Source: Opitutus terrae PB90-1
Lineage (GTDB): Bacteria > Verrucomicrobiota > Verrucomicrobiia > Opitutales > Opitutaceae
Assembly (NCBI RefSeq): GCF_000019965.1
Contig: NC_010571.1
Coordinates: forward strand, 3,543,001-3,607,000
Reading direction: 5' to 3'
DNA: 64,000 nt
In this document: positions 1 to 7,853 of the stretch, one piece after another
Numbering within the stretch: position 1 is the first letter of the stretch
Layout of the letters: every line of letters starts with the position of its first letter
Program-made: the position numbers and the translations under genes
The notes under the pieces: generated by a model
Told to the model about the DNA's origin: nothing
Seen by the model: only the letters and a program-made list of their open reading frames with translations
The model's database searches: none

Positions 1-433
1 TTTCTTCCGGGAAGGGCCGCCATTTGTCTCCGCTGCGCAACCCGGCTTCGACGTGTCCGAAGGGAATCCGCCGGTAGTGACAGAGTAAGGATGTTACGAG
101 TACCGTCGTCGTGTCGCCCTGAGCCAGCACCCAGTCCGGACTGAATTCGTCCAGCACGCGATCCAGCGATTCGAAGAGTCTGGCGGTGAGTTGGGCGAGG
201 GACTGATCGGCACGCATCAACTGCAAATCCTGGTCTGGGGTGATCCCGAAGAGCTGCAGCGCTTGATCCAGCATCTCGCGGTGCTGTCCGGTCGATACGA
301 CCACGCTCTGAAAAGCGTCCGACTGATGCCGCAGCCGGCTGATGACTGGCGCCATTTTGATGGCTTCCGGCCGAGTTCCCACCACGGACAACACCACAGG
401 TCGCCGCTGAACGGAAGATGGCGATGAACCCAT
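1..433 (-). CDS. wecB: UDP-N-acetylglucosamine 2-epimerase, N-terminal part
   Basis: The reverse-strand translation from ATG at 433 gives 144 residues before the window ends, so the C-terminal ~60% is missing. It has the family signatures GTRPE (residues 19-23), GQHREML (49-55), QGDTTTV (105-111) and GHVEAGLRS (127-135). The enzyme interconverts UDP-GlcNAc and UDP-ManNAc in the cytoplasm, feeding ManNAc or ManNAcA into surface polysaccharide. It is the last visible gene of the minus-strand polysaccharide cluster and starts 76 nt after the methyltransferase gene stops. No strong ribosome binding site precedes the ATG. Confidence 0.93.
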   Translation of the reverse strand, partial: MGSSPSSVQRRPVVLSVVGTRPEAIKMAPVISRLRHQSDAFQSVVVSTGQHREMLDQALQLFGITPDQDLQLMRADQSLAQLTARLFESLDRVLDEFSPDWVLAQGDTTTVLVTSLLCHYRRIPFGHVEAGLRSGDKWRPFPEE

Positions 434-509
434 ACCTAAGTCCTATTCGTTAGGATGAACCGGCGCCGGCGGGCCGCGCGTGCAGACAGAACCAAGGCGG
501 GCGCAGGCA

Positions 510-1337
510 TTACGGTCCGGGCTCTCCTATCGTGGCGAGGAGATAACCTTGTGTGCGACGCAGCGGATCGTCCGCCGGCACGGCGTGCCACCAGCGGTGA
601 ACCTCAGGTGCGAGCTCCGGGTCGACCATGTGCATAAAATTGAGAGCGGCGTCGGGCCATAACGTGTATTCAACAATCCGTTGCAAACCGGCGCGCTCGA
701 ACACGCTGCACAAGCTTTGCCGCGGAAGCTCGCGGCCGTACGGCCAAGAGCCGTTCTGCTCGGAAACCCATTTCCCCCAACGATAGAACACGGAACCGGC
801 GAACGGCACAAACGAGACCACGCGTTTCCGACTGACCCGCGCCATTTCGCGGAGAATGGGCACCAGTTCATCGTCTTGCCAGTGCTCGAGCACGCCGCTA
901 CTCCAGGTGATGTCCACGGATTTGTCGGCCCAGGGGAGCGGCTGGGTGAGGTCGGCCAGCCGGTTTAGTGGTGCGGACAGCCCCGACGCGGCAAACAGTC
1001 TTTGCGCCCTTTCCAGGATTGCGGGGCTAAAGTCAGCGAGCTGGACAATGCGGTCGGCGACCCCGAGTTCAGCCGAAATACTCGCACTGCCGCAGCCGGT
1101 TTCGAGCATCACATCGCCGGGAACGCTGAGCTGCACCAAGGCCTGTGCAACCGGTGACTCCACCTTGACCACCGGTGTGACCGGCGCGGCGTAGAGTACC
1201 TGCCATTCGTCAGGGCTATTTGGCCGATCGAGTTGACGCCGCCGCGCCTCGGCCTGCAAGCGTTGCCGGAGGAGCCGAGCCCACCGCTCACCGCGAGCGA
1301 GTAATCGAATGATGATATGCCGGAGGGATGTGCTCAT
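510..1337 (-). CDS. SAM-dependent methyltransferase of the polysaccharide cluster
   Basis: 275-residue class I methyltransferase. The glycine-rich SAM motif LETGCGSAS is at residues 78-86, followed by an acidic strand (QLADFS) and a WSSGVLEHW motif typical of the Methyltransf_11/25 group. The N-terminus is a basic amphipathic stretch, with no signal peptide or membrane segment. It lies 34 nt downstream of wzt in the same orientation. By family it transfers a methyl group from SAM to a small molecule or sugar. By context it may methylate the exported glycan or a nucleotide sugar (inference). The acceptor cannot be read from the sequence. Confidence 0.82.
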   Translation of the reverse strand: MSTSLRHIIIRLLARGERWARLLRQRLQAEARRRQLDRPNSPDEWQVLYAAPVTPVVKVESPVAQALVQLSVPGDVMLETGCGSASISAELGVADRIVQLADFSPAILERAQRLFAASGLSAPLNRLADLTQPLPWADKSVDITWSSGVLEHWQDDELVPILREMARVSRKRVVSFVPFAGSVFYRWGKWVSEQNGSWPYGRELPRQSLCSVFERAGLQRIVEYTLWPDAALNFMHMVDPELAPEVHRWWHAVPADDPLRRTQGYLLATIGEPGP

Positions 1338-1371
1338 CTGCAGAAGTTGTGAACTTTAAGCACGGCCACCT

Positions 1372-2628
1372 TCAGGCGGGCGACGCATCGCTCCATTGCA
1401 GGCCAATCCGTACCGCGCCGGGCCAGTAGCCGTGATAGAGACCCCGGACAGCCTGAGGTGAGTCTGAATCGATGGCTTCGAATGCGAGTGCGTCCGGCAA
1501 AATGACGCTTAGCACCATCGGATCGTGAAAGACCAGTTGCACCAGAACCACAATCTTGCCCTCGGCAAAAAGCTGGGCGGGCAATTCGATCTGTTTCCGA
1601 TACCGGCCAGGGGGCAGGACGTTTGGTCGCCAATCACAATGAGCAAACAGGCAGGTCCCCGTCGCATCGTAGAAATTGCACCCGGTAATTAGATTCCGAC
1701 ACTCGCGCAGCGTTTCGAAGGTCAGCTCGATCTGCGACGGTTGATTGATGTCCACCACTTCAACCGAGGAACCGCCTTGGTGCACGCGTGCAGCGCGCAA
1801 CCGCACCCGATCGTCGCCGGGGGCCGCTTCCGCCTCCCAGTGGCGTTCGGCCGTGGCGATGACGCCCGATTGCACGTACTGGCTGACGACGGAGGACACT
1901 GGCCCGGTCTGCGCAATCCGGCCGGCGCTGAGCCAGATCGCGCGCTGACAGAGTGACTGGACTGCGGCCATATTGTGGCTGACGAACAACACCGCTCGCT
2001 GCTCGCGCGTAGATACGTCCCTCATCTTGCCGAGGCACTTTTTCTGGAACGCGGCGTCGCCGACCGCCAGCACCTCGTCGACGATCAGGATCTCTGGTTC
2101 CAGATGCGCCGCCACGGCGAACGCGAGGCGCACATACATCCCGCTGCTGTAGCGCTTCACCGGGGTGTCGAGAAATTTTTCCACCTCAGCGAAGGCGACG
2201 ATCTCGTCGAACTTGCGCCGGATTTCCGCCCGGCTCATGCCCAAAATCGCTCCGTTGAGGAAAATGTTTTCGCGCCCCGTCAGGTCCGGATGAAAGCCGG
2301 TGCCGACCTCCAGGAGCGAAGCCACGCGACCGCGGAGCGTCACCCGGCCGGTGGTCGCCTCGGTGATCCGCGAGAGGATCTTGAGCAGGGTGCTCTTGCC
2401 CGCGCCGTTGCGGCCGATGATCCCGACGACCTCGCCGGGCTGCACGGAAAACGACACATCGCGTAAGGCCCAGAACTCCTCGCGCGCGAACCCCGTGCCC
2501 CAACGAAACCGCCGCCAGAGCTTCCGCGCGATGTGATGGAGCGTGTCGCGCAGGTTATCGTGCCGCGATTCGTGCTCGATCACGTAGCGCTTGCTCAGCC
2601 CTGAGACTTCGATGGCGGGGCCGCTCAT
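1372..2628 (-). CDS. wzt: Polysaccharide ABC transporter ATP-binding protein with Wzt C-terminal domain
   Basis: 418 residues. The ABC ATPase domain has Walker A GRNGAGKST (72-80), signature SSGMYVRLAF (161-170) and Walker B ILIVDEVLAVGD (180-191), the pattern of TagH/Wzt/RfbB exporters. Residues after about 245 form an extra beta-rich domain, as in Wzt proteins whose C-terminus recognises the finished non-reducing end of an O-polysaccharide. It energises export of a lipid-linked polysaccharide across the inner membrane together with the adjacent permease; the two genes are separated by a single nucleotide. Confidence 0.93.
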   Translation of the reverse strand: MSGPAIEVSGLSKRYVIEHESRHDNLRDTLHHIARKLWRRFRWGTGFAREEFWALRDVSFSVQPGEVVGIIGRNGAGKSTLLKILSRITEATTGRVTLRGRVASLLEVGTGFHPDLTGRENIFLNGAILGMSRAEIRRKFDEIVAFAEVEKFLDTPVKRYSSGMYVRLAFAVAAHLEPEILIVDEVLAVGDAAFQKKCLGKMRDVSTREQRAVLFVSHNMAAVQSLCQRAIWLSAGRIAQTGPVSSVVSQYVQSGVIATAERHWEAEAAPGDDRVRLRAARVHQGGSSVEVVDINQPSQIELTFETLRECRNLITGCNFYDATGTCLFAHCDWRPNVLPPGRYRKQIELPAQLFAEGKIVVLVQLVFHDPMVLSVILPDALAFEAIDSDSPQAVRGLYHGYWPGAVRIGLQWSDASPA

Positions 2629-2629
2629 G

Positions 2630-3463
2630 TCAGATGATGTCGGCGAATTGGCGCTCCGTTCGCCGGAAGTACCACAATCCGGTGAGGACCAGGATCGCGG
2701 TGAGGATGACCGCGTACTCGAGCGCGAGCGGGTCGAGCGTTTGCCTGCCGCCGAGCAAACACCAGCGGTATCCGTCGATCACACCGGTCAGCGGATTCAA
2801 GGCCAGCACCGCACGCCAGTTCGCGAAGTGATCGGTGCGATATCCCACGGGCGATACAAACACGCCGACCTGCAGCAGAAAGGGGACGATGAACCGGAAG
2901 TCCCGGAACTTCACCGTAAGGCTGGTGAGCCAGAGGCCGGCGCCGAGCGCCAGGAGGAGGGTGAGCGCGATGAAGACCGGCAGCATCAGCCAGTGCCACG
3001 TCGGTACCACTCCAAACCAGAGCGACACCACCACGAAAAGTCCGAGCACGATGGCAAAATCCACGAGCGCGACACCGATAGCGGAAATTGGGATGACGAG
3101 CCGGGGAAAGTACACCTTGGAGATGAGGTGCGAGTTGCCCACGAGGCTGCCGCTGGCGCCACTAAGCGAGGCGGAGAAGAGCTGCCAGGGCAGGAGTCCG
3201 GCGAGCACGAGCACCGGGTAGGGCACGCCGCCGTCGGGCATTTTCGCGAGGCGGCCAAACACGAACGTGAAAATCACCATCGTGACGATCGGCTGGAAGA
3301 GCGCCCACGCCGCGCCCAGCGTGGCCTGCTTGTAGCGCACCTTGATGTCGCGCCACGCGAGAAAGCCGAGCAGTTCGCGATAGCGCCACAGATCACGCCA
3401 GTAGTGAGCCTCACCCTGGCCGGCTTCCAGTATCACTTCTCCGCGCATGACGGGAGGGTTCAT
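2630..3463 (-). CDS. wzm: Polysaccharide ABC-2 type transporter permease
   Basis: 277 residues with about six hydrophobic segments and the ABC-2 feature LAWRDIKVRYKQ near the N-terminus, typical of Wzm/TagG/KpsM permeases. It forms the membrane channel for the Wzt ATPase. The reading frame is open further upstream, but ATG at 3463 was chosen because it overlaps the stop of the preceding gene as ATGA, which fits translational coupling, and because residues upstream of it are not family-like. Confidence 0.92.
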   Translation of the reverse strand: MNPPVMRGEVILEAGQGEAHYWRDLWRYRELLGFLAWRDIKVRYKQATLGAAWALFQPIVTMVIFTFVFGRLAKMPDGGVPYPVLVLAGLLPWQLFSASLSGASGSLVGNSHLISKVYFPRLVIPISAIGVALVDFAIVLGLFVVVSLWFGVVPTWHWLMLPVFIALTLLLALGAGLWLTSLTVKFRDFRFIVPFLLQVGVFVSPVGYRTDHFANWRAVLALNPLTGVIDGYRWCLLGGRQTLDPLALEYAVILTAILVLTGLWYFRRTERQFADII

Positions 3464-3930
3464 CGAGCAGCGCGGCGCGTTGAGCGTGTGCCGGACTTCG
3501 CGGAACGACTCAATCGCTGAAACTCGCCATAGTCGCGGATGTAATCGCGTTCCGAGAAACGAGCGCTGGCTAGCACGAGGATCACGCAATCGTAGGAAAA
3601 TCCAGACATCGTGTGCCAAAGCATGGGCCCGAGCAGCACGCCCCGCGATGGGTCGTTGAGCAGCAGTCGCTGGCGAGTGCGACCGTCATCGAGGTGCAGC
3701 GTGAACGCGCCGTTGATGCAGAAGATCGCCTGCTGCAGTTTGCGGTGCGCGTGTTTGCCGCGGACCGCCGCGCGGTTGGCCAGATTGTTGATGAAATAAA
3801 CGCGCCGGATCGGGAACGGCACGTGCCACTTCGCTTCGGCGATGAAGAGGTTTCCGTCCGGTGGATCGTGGAAAAACGAAAGGTCCACCAGTCCGGAGTG
3901 GCGCACGCGAAGCTTGAGCCGAGGGTTCAT
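3460..3930 (-). CDS. FdtA/QdtA-type dTDP-sugar 3,4-ketoisomerase (WxcM-like cupin)
   Basis: 156-residue single-domain cupin. The motif RGKHAHRKLQQ (about residues 57-67) and the C-terminal DYIRDYGEF match the FdtA/QdtA family, which isomerises dTDP-4-keto-6-deoxyglucose to the 3-keto sugar before amination. It overlaps the upstream glycosyltransferase stop and the downstream wzm start by 4 nt each, so it is in the middle of a tightly coupled operon. The aminotransferase and acetyltransferase that normally follow (FdtB, FdtC) are not in the window and may lie beyond its left edge. The last ~15 residues are Arg-rich and may not be conserved. Confidence 0.82.
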   Translation of the reverse strand: MNPRLKLRVRHSGLVDLSFFHDPPDGNLFIAEAKWHVPFPIRRVYFINNLANRAAVRGKHAHRKLQQAIFCINGAFTLHLDDGRTRQRLLLNDPSRGVLLGPMLWHTMSGFSYDCVILVLASARFSERDYIRDYGEFQRLSRSAKSGTRSTRRAAR

Positions 3931-5084
3931 GCGGTCGCAGCGCCCACGCGGCCCTCCAGCAGACTGGCGAGTTTGGCACGAAATACCGGATACGAAAACT
4001 CCCCGGCGCGGGCGAGGATCGCGGATTCATCCCACGCCCGCTCGAGTCCGCTGACGCAGGCGGCCGCGAGGCCGGGCACGTCGCCGTAATCGACGAGCAG
4101 GCCGGTTTCAGGCGTGATGATTTCCGGAATCCCTCCCGCGCGGGCCCCCACGCACGGCCGCCCATGCGCCATGGCCTCTACGAACACCAGGCCGAATCCT
4201 TCCTTGCGACTCGGCAGCGCGAAAAGCGAACACGCGCGCAGCTCGCTGACGAGCCGGCAATCGCTGACGTAGCCCAGGAACTCCACGGCGTCCGCCACTC
4301 CGATCTGGCGGCTCAGATCGACGAGCCGGCCGAGGTCGTCGCCGCGTCCGATGACACGGAGAACAGCGCCGGGGTGTGCCGCACGGATCGCCGGCAGCGC
4401 CTGCACGAGATGGTCCACGCCCTTCTCCCGGTCGGCGCGGGTGATTCGCGTGACGGCGAGGATCACGGGCGCGCCGCTGGGGGGCAGGCCCGGCCCGATT
4501 TCGAACGAAGGGTAGAGCGCGTTATGCAGCACCGCCGTGCGACCTTCGGGGATTCCGCTCAAACGCACGAGTTCTCGGCGGCTGTAATCGCTCACGCACA
4601 GAATACGCGCGGCCCGGCGCAGCGCCAGCCGCTTGAGCCACGGTAGCCGCGCCCAGACGTCGATCCCATGGGCCACGACGTAATAGCGAAGCCGCGGATT
4701 GAATGTTTTGGCGAGCAGGGCGACGGGCGCCTGCCCCACATGTCCGCAGACCAGCCGATCGGAGATGCGCGCGCGAGCAAGTGTCGCGCGCACAAAACGC
4801 CAACGGTCGCCGCCGCATACGTGCCATTCCACGAGCCGTTCGTTCGAGGAGCGCCGCAATTCGATGGAGTCCATGACCCCATCGTTCAGCACCACCGATC
4901 GCACCTTGCCGGCCTGTCCCGCCAGGTCACACAAGGCTTTCAAATACAGTTGGAGGATCCGCTGCACTCCTCCCTCCCGTTCAAACAACTCTGGCGCGAG
5001 AAACAGGGCGCTACTGCCTTCCAAAACACATGGGCAGTTCTGGCTGGGCCCCGATCTCGCCTGTCCCAAGGTGCTTGTGGACAT
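3927..5084 (-). CDS. Glycosyltransferase family 4
   Basis: 385 residues with GT-B fold features: an N-terminal acceptor half and a C-terminal donor-binding half. The latter shows a LAVTRI strand, a VIGRGDD turn and the EGFGLVFVEAMAHG stretch, whose two glutamates form the EX7E motif of GT4 retaining glycosyltransferases, then GIPEII near the end. It is first in the minus-strand polysaccharide operon and probably adds a sugar to the lipid-linked repeat on the cytoplasmic side. Donor and linkage cannot be inferred. A CTAGGG-N6-CCCTAG palindrome lies 91-108 nt upstream of the start codon. Confidence 0.9.
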   Translation of the reverse strand: MSTSTLGQARSGPSQNCPCVLEGSSALFLAPELFEREGGVQRILQLYLKALCDLAGQAGKVRSVVLNDGVMDSIELRRSSNERLVEWHVCGGDRWRFVRATLARARISDRLVCGHVGQAPVALLAKTFNPRLRYYVVAHGIDVWARLPWLKRLALRRAARILCVSDYSRRELVRLSGIPEGRTAVLHNALYPSFEIGPGLPPSGAPVILAVTRITRADREKGVDHLVQALPAIRAAHPGAVLRVIGRGDDLGRLVDLSRQIGVADAVEFLGYVSDCRLVSELRACSLFALPSRKEGFGLVFVEAMAHGRPCVGARAGGIPEIITPETGLLVDYGDVPGLAAACVSGLERAWDESAILARAGEFSYPVFRAKLASLLEGRVGAATA

Positions 5085-5174
5085 GTCTGCTGATTAAGCC
5101 GAGCTTCGCCCCGTCGATTCCGGGCGGAAACGACCCTGCGCGCACGCACAAGCGAGGCTGATCATCGGGGTTTA

Positions 5175-5192
5175 CTAGGGAGTGACCCCTAG
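5175..5192. promoter_or_regulatory. Perfect palindrome CTAGGG-N6-CCCTAG upstream of the polysaccharide operon
   Basis: Six-base inverted arms with a 6-nt spacer (AGTGAC) lie 91-108 nt upstream of the glycosyltransferase start, in the 167-nt gap between it and the DJ-1 gene. On the minus strand a TTGACG box lies about 20 nt further upstream. The size and position fit an operator or activator site for the operon. No regulator is known from the sequence. Confidence 0.4.
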
Positions 5193-5251
5193 GCAAAAGA
5201 CCGTCAACTTAACTCTAATCGCCCCAAAAAAGGGCAAGTTGACCGCGGTTT

Positions 5252-5791
5252 TCAGAAGCAAATCGCCGCACTGATTTCGCGTGCCTTCTCCTCGCCGAAA
5301 AGTTTGCTAACCAACGCCAAGCCGAAATCCACCGCCGTCCCCGCGCCACGGGAGGTGATGAGGTTGCCGTCAACCACCACGCGCTCGTGAGCCAGCAGCG
5401 CCGGCAGCTCGGCGGCGACCGAAAAATGCGCGGTGTAGCGGCGACCGTTGAGCAGCCCAGCGTCGTGCAACACGGTGGGGGCGGCGCAGATCGCGGCCAG
5501 CCACGCGCCGCGAGCATTTTGCCGCACGACCCATGTGCGCACGCGTGGGTCGCCGCGCAAAACCTTCGTACCTGGGCCGCCGGGCAGAACCACGCAATCG
5601 AAGGCCTGCTCGGGCAGGGCCGCCAGGGTGGTGTCTGCGTGCACCGTCACGCCGGTGCGACCGGTGACATGGAGGGTGTCGCCGAGCGCGGCGACCGTCA
5701 CACTGGCGCCTGCACGGCGCAGCAGGTCGATGGGGGCGATTGCTTCGATCTCCTCAAATCCTTCCGCCAAGAACACGAGAACCGTAGCCAT
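5252..5791 (-). CDS. DJ-1/PfpI family protein (ThiJ/YajL-like)
   Basis: 179 residues matching the DJ-1/YajL group. An acidic N-terminal FEEIE motif (12-16) supplies the conserved Glu. The nucleophile elbow AAICAAP places the reactive Cys at 102, and LPGGPG (69-74) precedes it. Family members act as chaperones or glyoxalase/deglycase-like stress proteins; the exact activity is debated. ATG at 5791 was chosen because the residues encoded upstream in the open frame show no similarity to the family. It is divergent from the epimerase gene at 5873. No terminator is obvious. Confidence 0.87.
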   Translation of the reverse strand: MATVLVFLAEGFEEIEAIAPIDLLRRAGASVTVAALGDTLHVTGRTGVTVHADTTLAALPEQAFDCVVLPGGPGTKVLRGDPRVRTWVVRQNARGAWLAAICAAPTVLHDAGLLNGRRYTAHFSVAAELPALLAHERVVVDGNLITSRGAGTAVDFGLALVSKLFGEEKAREISAAICF

Positions 5792-5872
5792 GCGCAAAAG
5801 AAACCACGCCGCGTCGTGGATGCACACATTTTTTTGCTCCCAGTGCTGTGCCTGTGCCATAGTCGCGGGGAA

Positions 5873-6805
5873 ATGATTCCGGCACGCGATGAACGACTCG
5901 TGATCTTCGGCTGCGGTTACGTTGGCTCGGCCATCGCGCGACAAGCTATCGCTCGCGGACTCCGCGTAACCGCGTTGACCCGCAATCCCGCAACCGCGGA
6001 GAGTCTGCAGGCCGGCGGAGTAGAGCCGGTGGTCGCGGATCTCGCGGGCTCGGCCTGGCACCCGCAGATCGCCGGCGGCGCCCGGTACGTGCTGAACGCC
6101 GTCAGTGCCGGCGGAGGCGGGATCGACGGCTATCGTCACAGCTACGTCGACGGAATGCGATCGATCCTCGCCTGGGCGCGCGCGCGCGGCGGAATCGGTA
6201 CCTTGGTCTACACGAGTAGCACGTCGGTCTACCCGCAAGGCGACGGAGTTGTGGTCGACGAAAGTGCGTCTTCGGAGGGTGTCGGCGAACGCGGTGAGCT
6301 TCTATTGGAATCCGAGAGGCTGTTGTCGCCGGACACGGGCGGCACGCCCACGCCACCTGGTCCGGTCGTTCCGCCAAGGGAATATATGCGCTGTTTCGTC
6401 CTTCGGCTCGCCGGAATCTACGGACCGGGCCGGCACCAACTCCTCGATCAGGTGCGCACGGGAATCGTCGCCGGTCGCGGTGGGCACCGGCTGAATCTGA
6501 TTCACCTCGAGGACATTTGCGCGGCGATTTGGTCGGCGTTCGATGCGCCGCCAGAGATTGGTTCCGACGTGTTCAACGTCGCCGATGATCGCCCGGCGAC
6601 GAAATCCGACGTTGCCGGTTGGCTGGCGCAACGCCTGGGCGTCGGCGCGCCGACGTTCACGGGGCTACCGGCAGGCACGCGCCGGAGCGTGACGCCGGAC
6701 CGCGTGATTTCGAACGCGAAGATCAAGCGCGTGCTCGGCTGGCAGCCGCGGTTTCCGGATTATCGCGCGGGCTACGAAAATATCTTGTCGCAGCGACGCG
6801 AATAG
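5873..6805 (+). CDS. NAD-dependent epimerase/dehydratase family protein (extended-SDR, YeeZ-like)
   Basis: 310 residues. The Rossmann motif GCGYVG (13-18) lies at the N-terminus, with TSSTSVYPQGDG in the active-site region (Ser and Tyr of the SDR triad; the usual YxxxK Lys is not obvious). A C-terminal FNVADDRPATKSDV stretch is typical of SDR_a8/YeeZ proteins. It probably binds NAD(P), but the substrate is unknown and it is not tied to the polysaccharide cluster, which runs the other way. Start ATG at 5873 follows a GGGG run; the longer open frame upstream is antisense to the DJ-1 gene and was rejected. Confidence 0.83.
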   Translation: MIPARDERLVIFGCGYVGSAIARQAIARGLRVTALTRNPATAESLQAGGVEPVVADLAGSAWHPQIAGGARYVLNAVSAGGGGIDGYRHSYVDGMRSILAWARARGGIGTLVYTSSTSVYPQGDGVVVDESASSEGVGERGELLLESERLLSPDTGGTPTPPGPVVPPREYMRCFVLRLAGIYGPGRHQLLDQVRTGIVAGRGGHRLNLIHLEDICAAIWSAFDAPPEIGSDVFNVADDRPATKSDVAGWLAQRLGVGAPTFTGLPAGTRRSVTPDRVISNAKIKRVLGWQPRFPDYRAGYENILSQRRE

Positions 6806-6861
6806 CCGTTAACCCGGACTGGCTTGGGCAACTTTAACTCTAAACCTCAACTTCCACTTTC

Positions 6862-7170
6862 ATGGCCGGCGTAGGCAAACTTCTCAAACAAGCGCAGAAA
6901 ATGCAGCGCGGGATCGAAGCGCTTCAAGCCCAACTCGAGGCGAAGGAGATCGACGTGACGGCCGGAGGCGGCGCGGTGAAGATCAAGGTCAGCGGCTCGG
7001 GCAAGTTTCTCGCGCTGTCGCTCGATTCGGAATTCCTGAAGGAAGACGCGAAGCTGGTGTCCGATACGTTGCTGGCGGCGATCCAGGACGCGGCCAAGCA
7101 GGCCAAGGACTACAACGACGCCGAAATGCAGAAGGTCACGTCGGCCTTCCAGGTGCCGGGGTTCATGTGA
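6862..7170 (+). CDS. ybaB: YbaB/EbfC family nucleoid-associated protein
   Basis: 102 residues, the usual family length. It has the N-terminal MAGVGKLLKQAQKMQ helix and the central VKIKVSGSGKF strand of YbaB/EbfC dimers, which bind DNA non-specifically. It lies 86 nt upstream of recR, the classic ybaB-recR pairing. The gap between them is entirely filled by an AT-rich imperfect palindrome. No Shine-Dalgarno sequence precedes the ATG. Confidence 0.93.
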   Translation: MAGVGKLLKQAQKMQRGIEALQAQLEAKEIDVTAGGGAVKIKVSGSGKFLALSLDSEFLKEDAKLVSDTLLAAIQDAAKQAKDYNDAEMQKVTSAFQVPGFM

Positions 7171-7256
7171 TTTTCGATTTTGGAATTTCGATTTTCGATT
7201 GAGGCGGGTGGCTGCGTTCTGAAATCGCAAATCAAAAATCGAGATCCAGAAATTCC
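7171..7256. repeat. AT-rich imperfect inverted repeat, family D copy 1
   Basis: The sequence starts right after the ybaB stop with TTTTCGATTTTGGA and ends right before the recR start. The right half (GAAATCGCAAATCAAAAATCGAGATCC) is a degenerate inverted copy of the left half, so the RNA would fold into a long hairpin. A second copy fills the infB-rbfA junction at 52667-52750. Its AT-richness stands out in this GC-rich window. Confidence 0.75.
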
Positions 7257-7853
7257 GTGCCTTCCGCCTTTGAGAAACTCCAGCAGCAGCTGAAGCAGCT
7301 GCCGGGATTGGGCTATCGCTCCTCGGAACGCATCGCCTTGCATCTGCTCGTGGAGAAACCGCAGCGGCTGCCCGCGCTCGTGGCGGCGCTGGAAGAGGCC
7401 GCGCGCACGGTGCGTCGGTGTACGCGTTGCGGCAATCTGGCCGAAGCCGAGCTGTGCCCGATCTGCGCCGACGAACGCCGCGACCCCTCGCTGGTGTGCG
7501 TCGTCGAGGAAGTGCCCGACCTCGTGGCGCTGGAGCGCAGCGGCGCGTATCGGGGTGTCTATCACGTGCTCCACGGCAAACTTTCGCCGATGCACGGAGT
7601 GGGTCCGGATGACCTGAATGTCGCCTCACTGTTGGCGCGGGTGGAGTCGGGCGCCGTGGGCGAGTTGATCCTCGCGCTCTCGAACGACGTCGAAGGTGAG
7701 GCGACGTGTCACTATCTGACTGAGCAGTTGAAAAAGGGAAAAGCGCCGCAGATCACGCGGATCGGGTTCGGACTGCCGAGCGGTGGTGGCGTGCTCTACG
7801 CCGATTCAGTGACGCTCAAAAGCGCGCTGGATGCGCGACGGAGCTACTCATAA
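7257..7853 (+). CDS. recR: Recombination mediator protein RecR
   Basis: 198 residues, full length. An N-terminal helix-hairpin-helix (LKQLPGLGYRSSERIALHLL) is followed by a zinc finger with Cys 55, 58, 67 and 70, then a Toprim domain (VCVVEEVPDL and LSNDVEGEAT). With RecO/RecF it loads RecA on SSB-coated gaps. The start is GTG at 7257, directly after the family D repeat and without a Shine-Dalgarno sequence. The 3' end overlaps the convergent glycosyltransferase gene by 38 nt. Confidence 0.96.
   Translation: MPSAFEKLQQQLKQLPGLGYRSSERIALHLLVEKPQRLPALVAALEEAARTVRRCTRCGNLAEAELCPICADERRDPSLVCVVEEVPDLVALERSGAYRGVYHVLHGKLSPMHGVGPDDLNVASLLARVESGAVGELILALSNDVEGEATCHYLTEQLKKGKAPQITRIGFGLPSGGGVLYADSVTLKSALDARRSYS

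Noticed and set aside
5792-6238. N-terminal extension of the DJ-1 gene.
   Set aside because: The extra residues are antisense to the epimerase gene; the DJ-1 fold starts at ATG 5791.
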